Of a stretch of DNA of 64,000 nucleotides, positions 58,647 to 64,000 are shown piece after piece. A model generated the notes under the pieces. The model worked only from the letters and a program-made list of their open reading frames with translations, made no database searches and was not told the origin of the DNA. Made by a program: the position numbers and the translations under genes. This DNA is from Collimonas pratensis (GTDB taxonomy: Bacteria; Pseudomonadota; Gammaproteobacteria; Burkholderiales; Burkholderiaceae_D): positions 4,092,001 through 4,156,000 of the forward strand of contig NZ_CP013234.1 in NCBI RefSeq assembly GCF_001584185.1. The letters run 5' to 3'. The first letter of the stretch is position 1. Each line of letters starts with the position of its first letter.

Positions 58647-59583
58647 GTCAAATGGGGTCAGAGTAATTTACGACGATAAAACCGTCGTAAAAAAACTCTG
58701 ACCTCAATTGACTATTGCACCGCGGTTTTGACGTTGAGGTTGCTGTTGAAGTTGCCGTTGGGGTTGCTTTTGACGTGCCCCGCATTGAGACGTTGCCAAA
58801 TCCGGCGCGTGTCAGCCGGGAATTGTGAGGGGCATGTTTGAGCCGAAGGCGAGTTTTGCCCCTCACCCGGCTGGCGCGCGCCGGATTTGGGGACCCGACC
58901 GAAGGGAGGGCAACGGCTTTGCGGTCGCCTTCTTTTTGGTTACTTTTCTTGCGCCCGGCGAGGGGGCGAAGCAAGAAAAAGTAACTAGCTGCCGGGCTAC
59001 CCCCGGCAAGCTTCCACGGAGTAGCAGCAGTTTTAGCAACGCACAGGCCATTCTTAGCATGCGAAGGCATGTACTCCGTAGTCCGTCAAATGGGGTCAGA
59101 GTAATTTTCGCAAAGAACGCGAAAAAAAACTCTGACCCCAATTGACTATTGCACCGCGGTTTTGACGTTGAGGTTGCTGTTGAAGTTGCCGCTGGGGTTG
59201 CTTTTGACGTGCCCCGCATTGAGACGTTGCCAAATCCGGCGCGTGTCAGCCGGGAATTGTGAGGGGCATGTTTGAGCCGAAGGCGAGTTTTGCCCCTCAC
59301 CCGGCTGCCGCGCGCCGGATTTGGGGACCCGACCGAAGGGAGGGCAACGGCTTTGCGGTCGCCTTCTTTTTGGTTACTTTTCTTGCGCCCGGCGAGGGGG
59401 CGAAGCAAGAAAAAGTAACTAGCTGCCGGGCTACCCCCGGCAAGCTTCCACGGAGTAGCAGCAGTTTTAGCAACGCACAGGCCGTTCATAGTATGCCAAG
59501 ACCTGTACTCCGTAGTCCGTCAAATGGGGTCAGAGTAATTTTCGCAAAAAGCCGCGAAAAAAAACTCCGACCCCATTTGACTG
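58647..59583. repeat. tandem intergenic repeat, two units of about 436 bp plus a third hairpin
   Basis: Units start at GTCAAATGGGGTCAGAG at 58647, 59084 and 59519 (periods 437 and 435); the third copy holds only the first hairpin. Hairpins are at 58653-58706, 59091-59140 and 59525-59575. Each unit also carries a GTGAGGGGCA/TGCCCCTCAC stem with GC-rich extensions, an ACTTTTCTTGC/GCAAGAAAAAGT stem and a GCCGGG/CCCGGC stem. The two full units are nearly identical. Minus-strand open frames across it are judged noncoding. Confidence 0.85.
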
Positions 59584-59596
59584 CTTTGACGGTTGG

Positions 59597-60562
59597 CTAA
59601 TCGTCTTGCAGGGCGTAGCGCGCGCAATACTCGTCGGTAATCAAACCCGACCACCACCCGCCCCGCAACACCGCCCGGATCGCCTCGGCCTTCTTGGCTC
59701 CGCCCGCCATCCCGATCACCGGCTTCGACGGCGGCGAGGTCAGCGGCAGACTGGTCACCCGATCCTCGATCGGCGACGCAATCAGCCGCCCGTCCCCCGC
59801 AATCGCATGCCCGATCATCTCCCCCACCGCGCCGTGCGCCTGCAACTGCGCCACCTCCGCCGCGGTAAGAAAGCCATCCTCATGCATCGGACAACCAGGC
59901 GCAATCGTGCCGACCCCGATGAAGGTCACATCCGCCTGCTGCGCCAGATCCGCAACGATGCGGTACACCCGGTGATGGCACCATTGCCGCATATCCTCGG
60001 CGCTGTCCGCCACCAGCGGCGCCGGCAGCAAGAAGAAACGCCCCTGCGTCTTGTCCGCCACCGTCAGCGCGACGTCATACCGGTTCGACGAGCCATCCGC
60101 CGCAATCGCCCCCACCATCGAAACAATCCGATGCTGCGGCCGGTCCATTTCACTCACCGCCTCCAGCACCGCCTTCAAGGTCCGTCCCGAGCCGACATTC
60201 ACCACCAGCGGATTTTCCTGCTGCAGGTAGCGTTCGACCACCTCAGCCCCCACCACCGCCAGCATCTGCTGCACGCCGGCGTCGTCCACTACATTGCCCA
60301 CCGACCCCACGCTCGGCACCACATGGCACTGCGTCAGGCCATAACGTTGCTGCAGCGCGGCTGCCAGCTCCAGGCATTCCGACACCGGATGCTCAACCCG
60401 CACCTTGACCAGACCCGATTCGCGCGCATAAGCCACCAGCCGCTGCGCCATCTGGCGCGAAATGCCGAGGTGGTCAGCGATTTCGTTCTGGGTCTCGCCA
60501 ACCACGTAATACATCCACGCAGCGCGGGCCGCGAGATCCAGTTTTTCATTTCTTGATGCCAT
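59597..60562 (-). CDS. SorC/DeoR-type sugar-responsive transcriptional regulator
   Basis: 321 residues from ATG 60562 with AAAGGA upstream. The N-terminal helix-turn-helix (WMYYVVGETQNEIADHLGISRQMAQRLVAYARESGLVKVRV) is followed by a sugar-phosphate-binding domain (VVNVGSGRTLKAVLEAV, VTFIGVGTIAPGC, GVGEM-like GAVGEMIGHAI, SPIEDRVTSLPL, VIGMAGGAKKAEAIRAVLRGG). It is divergent from a polyol-type ABC operon and should control it, with a phosphorylated or free polyol as effector. Confidence 0.9.
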   Translation of the reverse strand: MASRNEKLDLAARAAWMYYVVGETQNEIADHLGISRQMAQRLVAYARESGLVKVRVEHPVSECLELAAALQQRYGLTQCHVVPSVGSVGNVVDDAGVQQMLAVVGAEVVERYLQQENPLVVNVGSGRTLKAVLEAVSEMDRPQHRIVSMVGAIAADGSSNRYDVALTVADKTQGRFFLLPAPLVADSAEDMRQWCHHRVYRIVADLAQQADVTFIGVGTIAPGCPMHEDGFLTAAEVAQLQAHGAVGEMIGHAIAGDGRLIASPIEDRVTSLPLTSPPSKPVIGMAGGAKKAEAIRAVLRGGWWSGLITDEYCARYALQDD

Positions 60563-60916
60563 TTGATGTCCTTTTTCTTCGGCGCACAGCAACTATTCGC
60601 TCTTGTTGCGGCGCAATGCAAGCACGGCTTGTGTACGGCATGCGATGACGGATTGTCCCAGATAGCGCAGCGCAACATAAGCATTCTGCAGGGATTTATT
60701 CGGCAAAAAAAATCTTGACATGGCTTGGATCATGAATGATTATTTGCTCAACGAAAAGTCTTTTGCTCAATATTTTCATCGAAATGCCGGAAATGCAGAA
60801 CAAGGGACAGCGTTACAAGCGCTTTCGGGTTGCCCACCGGCATACCGCGGAAAGTGACAAAGCGAAGCCGCACAAGTCGGCATGGCTAATTGATGATTCC
60901 TACCACGGAGACAAAC
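60563..60916. promoter_or_regulatory. divergent control region of the polyol transport operon
   Basis: 354 bp. A likely promoter for the rightward operon has TTGACA at 60715-60720 and, 17 bases on, GATTAT. Overlapping and following it is the direct repeat TTTGCTCAA at 60743-60751 and 60762-60770 (19-bp period, about two helix turns), a candidate site for the SorC-type regulator. The rest shows no gene. Confidence 0.6.
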
Positions 60917-62254
60917 ATGAAACGTCGCAGCATCGGCAGCAGCTCGTTTGCAGCAATCCTGGCCCCTCTTTCCATGGCAATGCTCTGCAGCAGCGCCTGG
61001 GCCGCACCGGTTACCGTCAACATTGCAACGATCAACAATCCGGACATGATCGAACTGCAAAAACTTTCCAGCAATTTCGAAGCCGCCAACCCTGACATCA
61101 AGCTGCGCTGGGTGGTGCTGGAAGAAAACGTCCTGCGCCAGCGCGTCACCACCGACATCGCCACCGGCAGCGGCCAGTTCGACCTGATGACCATCGGTGC
61201 ATATGAAGCGCCGATCTGGGCCAAGAAAGGCTGGCTGTCGCCGATGGAAGGCTTGCCTGCCAGCTACGACGAAGGCGACCTGATCAAGACCGTGCACGAT
61301 GGCCTGACCGAAGGCGGCAAGCTGTACGCCCTGCCGTTCTACGCCGAAAGCTCGATGACCTATTACCGCAAGGACCTGTTTGCGGCAAAGGGCTTGACGA
61401 TGCCTGAGCATCCGACCTACACCGACATCGCCGGCTTCGCTGAAAAGCTCGACGACAAGAAAAACGGCATTGCCGGCATCTGCCTGCGCGGGCGCGCCGG
61501 CTGGGGCGAAAACATGGCGATCATCGGCACTATGGCCAACACCTTCGGCGGCCGCTGGTTCGATGAAAAATGGCAGCCGCAGCTGAATACGCCAGAGTGG
61601 AAAAACGCCGTCACCACCTATGTCGACCTGCTGCGCAAATATGGCCCGCAAGGCGCCACTTCCAACGGCTTCAATGAAAACCTGGTGCTGTTCTCCAGCG
61701 GCAAATGCGGCATGTGGATCGACGCCACCGTAGCGGCCGGCATGATCTACAGCAGCAAGGAATCGAAAGTAGTCGGCAAGGTGGCCTTTGCACCGGCGCC
61801 GGTAGCCGTCACGCCGAAGGGCGCGCACTGGTTGTGGATCTGGTCGCTGGCGATTCCGAAATCGTCGAAGTCGCAGGACGCCGCCAAGAAATTCGCCGCC
61901 TGGGCCACCTCCAAGGAATACATCCAGCTGGTCGCCAAGGAAAAGGGCTGGGGCCTGGTGCCTCCTGGCACCCGCATGTCGACCTACGCTTCGCCTGACT
62001 ACAAGAAGGCGGCGCCGTATTCCGATTTCGTCCTGAGCGCCATCCAGACTGCCGACACCAAAGACGCCACCGCTCAGAAAGTGCCTTATACCGGCATCCA
62101 GTTTGCGACGATCCCGGAGTTCCAGTCGCTCGGCACAGTGGTCGGCCAGGCGATTGCCGGTGCGCTGGCGGGCAAGTCGACTGTCGACGTCGCCTTGCAG
62201 ACCTCGCAGGCACAGGCGGACCGGGTGATGCGTCAAGGTCGTTATATCAAGTAA
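60917..62254 (+). CDS. sorbitol/mannitol-type ABC transporter substrate-binding protein
   Basis: 445 residues from ATG 60917 with GGAG 7 bases upstream. Signal peptide to SSAWA, mature from about residue 35. Family 1 solute-binding protein: VNIATINNPDMIELQKLSSNFEAANPDIKLRWVVLEENVLRQRVTTDIATGSGQFDLMTIG, LPFYAESSMTYYRKDLF, GWGENMAIIGTMANTFGGRWF, and a C terminus typical of SmoE/MtlE polyol receptors. Highly expressed binding-protein position at the head of the operon. Confidence 0.88.
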   Translation: MKRRSIGSSSFAAILAPLSMAMLCSSAWAAPVTVNIATINNPDMIELQKLSSNFEAANPDIKLRWVVLEENVLRQRVTTDIATGSGQFDLMTIGAYEAPIWAKKGWLSPMEGLPASYDEGDLIKTVHDGLTEGGKLYALPFYAESSMTYYRKDLFAAKGLTMPEHPTYTDIAGFAEKLDDKKNGIAGICLRGRAGWGENMAIIGTMANTFGGRWFDEKWQPQLNTPEWKNAVTTYVDLLRKYGPQGATSNGFNENLVLFSSGKCGMWIDATVAAGMIYSSKESKVVGKVAFAPAPVAVTPKGAHWLWIWSLAIPKSSKSQDAAKKFAAWATSKEYIQLVAKEKGWGLVPPGTRMSTYASPDYKKAAPYSDFVLSAIQTADTKDATAQKVPYTGIQFATIPEFQSLGTVVGQAIAGALAGKSTVDVALQTSQAQADRVMRQGRYIK

Positions 62255-62269
62255 ATGCGTAAGTAATCC

Positions 62270-62390
62270 GTAGGGTGGGCACCCCGTGCCCACGCGTGAC
62301 CGCAATAGCCGGAGTACAGACTCAGGCGGCAGCGACGCAGGCAAATACGCCGAGTATATCCACGCGTGGGCACAAGGTGCCCACTCTACC
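62270..62390. repeat. bipartite palindromic repeat, copy B, between binding-protein and permease genes
   Basis: Left module 62270-62298 (GTAGGGTGGGCAC-CCC-GTGCCC then ACGCGTG) and right module 62361-62389 are inverted copies identical at 26 of 29 positions. Each module also holds its own hairpin GGGCAC/GTGCCC with a 3-base loop. The pair can thus form two small hairpins or one long one. It fills most of the 176-bp gap in the ABC operon. Confidence 0.8.
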
Positions 62391-62430
62391 CTTCCCGCCA
62401 ATCGGCGCGAACAACTGCAAGAGGTAAATC

Positions 62431-63360
62431 ATGTCCACCCCATTCGCCCAGACCGCCAACGCGGCCGTGCCGGCGCGGCCCAGCGCCAGCAAGTTCAAGC
62501 CGGTGCGGCTGCTGCAGACACCCTCGGTGCTGTTGCTGCTGCTTTGGATGATCGTGCCGCTGGCGATGACGCTGTACTTCTCGGTTATCCGCTACAACCT
62601 GATGATGCCAGAAGCGACCGGTTTCGTCGGACTGGACAACTACGCTTTCCTGCTGAGCGATCCGGCGTTCTGGCCGTCGATCCTCAACACGCTGCTGCTG
62701 ATTGGCTCGGTGCTGGTCATCAGCGTGGTCGGCGGCACCCTGCTGGCGGTATTGTTCGACCAGCCCTTCTTCGGCCGCGGCATCGCCCGTCTGCTGGTAA
62801 TCGGCCCCTTCTTCGTGATGCCGACCGTGGCTGCCTTGATCTGGAAAAACATGATCCTGCATCCGGTCTACGGCCTGCTGGCATGGGCCATGCGCCTGGT
62901 CGGCCTGGAGCCGGTCGACTGGCTGGCCGAGTATCCGATGCTGTCGGTGATCATGATCGTCGCCTGGCAATGGATTCCGTTCGCCTTCCTGATTCTGCTG
63001 ACGGCGCTGCAGTCGCTCGACATGGAGCAGAAAGAAGCGGCGCAGCTGGACGGCGCCGGACCGGTGCGTGTGTTCTGGTATGTGGTGCTGCCGCATCTGA
63101 AACGCGCCATCACGGTGGTGATCATGATCGAAACCATTTTCCTGCTGTCGATCTTCGCCGAAATCTTCACTACCACCGCCGGCGGTCCCGGCACGGCAAC
63201 CACCAACCTGGCTTACCTGGTGTATTCGATCGGCCTGCAGCAGTTCGATATCGGCATCGCCTCTGCCGGCGGCATCATCGCCGTGGTGCTGGCCAACATC
63301 GTCTCGTTCTTCCTGGTGCGAATGATGGCCAAGAACCTGAAAGGAGCGAACGAAAAATGA
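62431..63360 (+). CDS. polyol ABC transporter permease 1 (SmoF/MtlF type)
   Basis: 309 residues with six membrane segments after a short cytoplasmic N terminus. The binding-protein-dependent transport EAA loop is EAAQLDGAGPVRVFWYVVLP near residue 205. It is homologous to MalF-type permeases of the CUT1 family and pairs with the next gene. A ribosome binding site, AGAGG, lies 6 bases before the ATG. Its stop overlaps the next ATG. Confidence 0.9.
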   Translation: MSTPFAQTANAAVPARPSASKFKPVRLLQTPSVLLLLLWMIVPLAMTLYFSVIRYNLMMPEATGFVGLDNYAFLLSDPAFWPSILNTLLLIGSVLVISVVGGTLLAVLFDQPFFGRGIARLLVIGPFFVMPTVAALIWKNMILHPVYGLLAWAMRLVGLEPVDWLAEYPMLSVIMIVAWQWIPFAFLILLTALQSLDMEQKEAAQLDGAGPVRVFWYVVLPHLKRAITVVIMIETIFLLSIFAEIFTTTAGGPGTATTNLAYLVYSIGLQQFDIGIASAGGIIAVVLANIVSFFLVRMMAKNLKGANEK

Positions 63361-64000
63361 GCGCATTGAAAAACAAGAAACGCAAGAATCCCCTGTGGCT
63401 GGGCGTGCTGGCCTGGGCTTGCGCCATCGTCCTGTTCTTCCCGATTTTCTGGGTGGCGATCACCGCCTTCAAGACCGAGCACCAGGCATACGTGCCGACC
63501 CTGATTTTCTGGCCGACACTGGAAAGCTTCCATGAAGTCCTGGCGCGCAGCAACTACATGAGCTTCGTCGGCAACTCGCTGATCGTCTCGCTCGGCTCGA
63601 CCATACTGGCCTTGCTGATCGCTGTACCGGCGGCCTATTCGATGGCCTTCTTCCCGACCGCCAAGACGCAAAAACTGCTGCTGTGGATGCTGTCGACCAA
63701 GATGATGCCTGCGGTCGGCGTGCTGATCCCGATCTACCTGCTGGCCAAGAACAGCGGCCTGCTCGATACCGTGACCGGCCTGACCATCATCTATACCTTG
63801 ATCAACCTGCCGATCGCGGTGTGGATGGCGTTCACCTACTTCAACGACGTCCCGAAGGAAATCCTGGAAGCAGCACGCATCGACGGCGCCAACGCCTGGC
63901 AGGAAATGCTCTACCTGCTGTTGCCGACCTCCATGCCAGGGCTGGTCTCGACCGCGCTGCTGCTGATCATCCTGTCCTGGAACGAAGCGTTCTGGAGCAT
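63357..64000 (+). CDS. polyol ABC transporter permease 2 (SmoG/MtlG type), 3' end outside window
   Basis: First 214 codons of a MalG-type permease starting MSALKNKKRKNPLWLGVLAWACAIVLFFPIFWV. The EAA loop is EAARIDGANAWQEMLYLLLP near residue 170. It starts within the stop of the previous permease (ATGA), so the two are coupled. The ATPase and polyol dehydrogenase expected in such operons would lie beyond the window. Confidence 0.9.
   Translation, partial: MSALKNKKRKNPLWLGVLAWACAIVLFFPIFWVAITAFKTEHQAYVPTLIFWPTLESFHEVLARSNYMSFVGNSLIVSLGSTILALLIAVPAAYSMAFFPTAKTQKLLLWMLSTKMMPAVGVLIPIYLLAKNSGLLDTVTGLTIIYTLINLPIAVWMAFTYFNDVPKEILEAARIDGANAWQEMLYLLLPTSMPGLVSTALLLIILSWNEAFWS

Noticed and set aside
58648..59489. 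Two repeated minus-strand frames of 140 and 208 codons in the tandem repeat
   Set aside because: They are copies of one another following the 436-bp repeat, run through several stem-loops, lack ribosome binding sites and differ mainly where the repeat differs. They look like spurious frames in a noncoding element.

Overview
The window is chromosomal DNA from a GC-rich betaproteobacterium. Family content suggests Oxalobacteraceae/Burkholderiales, with a Collimonas- or Herbaspirillum-like organism the best guess. The grounds are the BetIBA/BetT set, the DUF3563 protein, a PbrR-type MerR regulator, an SQR fused to a DUF442 phosphatase, a SorC-regulated polyol ABC operon and typical Burkholderiales intergenic hairpin repeats. 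This assignment is inferred from gene families, since no rRNA or tRNA is present. About 55 protein genes are visible. No CRISPR array, prophage or complete insertion sequence was found.

Layout. 1-4.3 kb: choline-to-glycine-betaine genes (betA partial, betB, betI) divergent from the BCCT transporter betT, with a perfect 12-bp-arm operator between them. 4.3-6.5 kb: a decayed HigBA-like toxin-antitoxin module, then a RutG-like pyrimidine permease with a frameshifted C terminus. 6.6-18.1 kb: housekeeping and small genes (sbcB, PadR regulator, speG, fadE, a thioester-reductase-like SDR, a YpfJ-type metallopeptidase, a YbcJ-like S4 protein, DUF924). 18.1-24.8 kb: a sulfide/persulfide detoxification pair (persulfide-dioxygenase-like protein divergent from a phosphatase-SQR fusion) and a heavy-metal P-type ATPase divergent from a PbrR/CadR-type regulator. 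24.8-30.6 kb: LysR regulators, an aldo/keto reductase, a DUF885 protein and a diguanylate cyclase.

30.8-46.1 kb is a 13-gene minus-strand polysaccharide locus. Its last eight genes (rmd, gmd, manC, wzm, wzt and three GT4 glycosyltransferases) have the gene order of the Pseudomonas aeruginosa common polysaccharide antigen (D-rhamnan) operon. The first five (two glycosyltransferases, two methyltransferases, one acyltransferase) have the content expected of a chain-terminating or modifying module. Upstream lie an orphan DUF4096 (IS5-type) gene and a noncoding region with three copies of an 11-mer.

47.5-51.6 kb is a translationally coupled metal-uptake operon: CobW/ZigA GTPase, a 56-residue membrane protein, then ABC ATPase, permease and binding protein. 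It lies behind two 17-bp palindromes that are reverse complements of each other. 51.8-58.6 kb holds a branched-chain-type binding protein, a frameshifted S53 (sedolisin) lipoprotein and a Fur-box-preceded feoA-feoB-small Cys-rich gene set. A 162-bp full-length palindromic element separates feoA from feoB. 58.6-59.6 kb is a noncoding tandem repeat of about 436 bp. 59.6-64 kb carries a SorC-family regulator divergent from a sorbitol/mannitol-type ABC transporter operon that runs off the end.

The most notable items are the complete D-rhamnan-type locus with its modification genes, the coupled small membrane gene in the metal operon, the decayed toxin-antitoxin pair that keeps its operator, and several structured repeats whose stems are conserved despite sequence change. 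Two of the three broken genes are out of frame by one base in a G-run, so sequencing error must be excluded for them.
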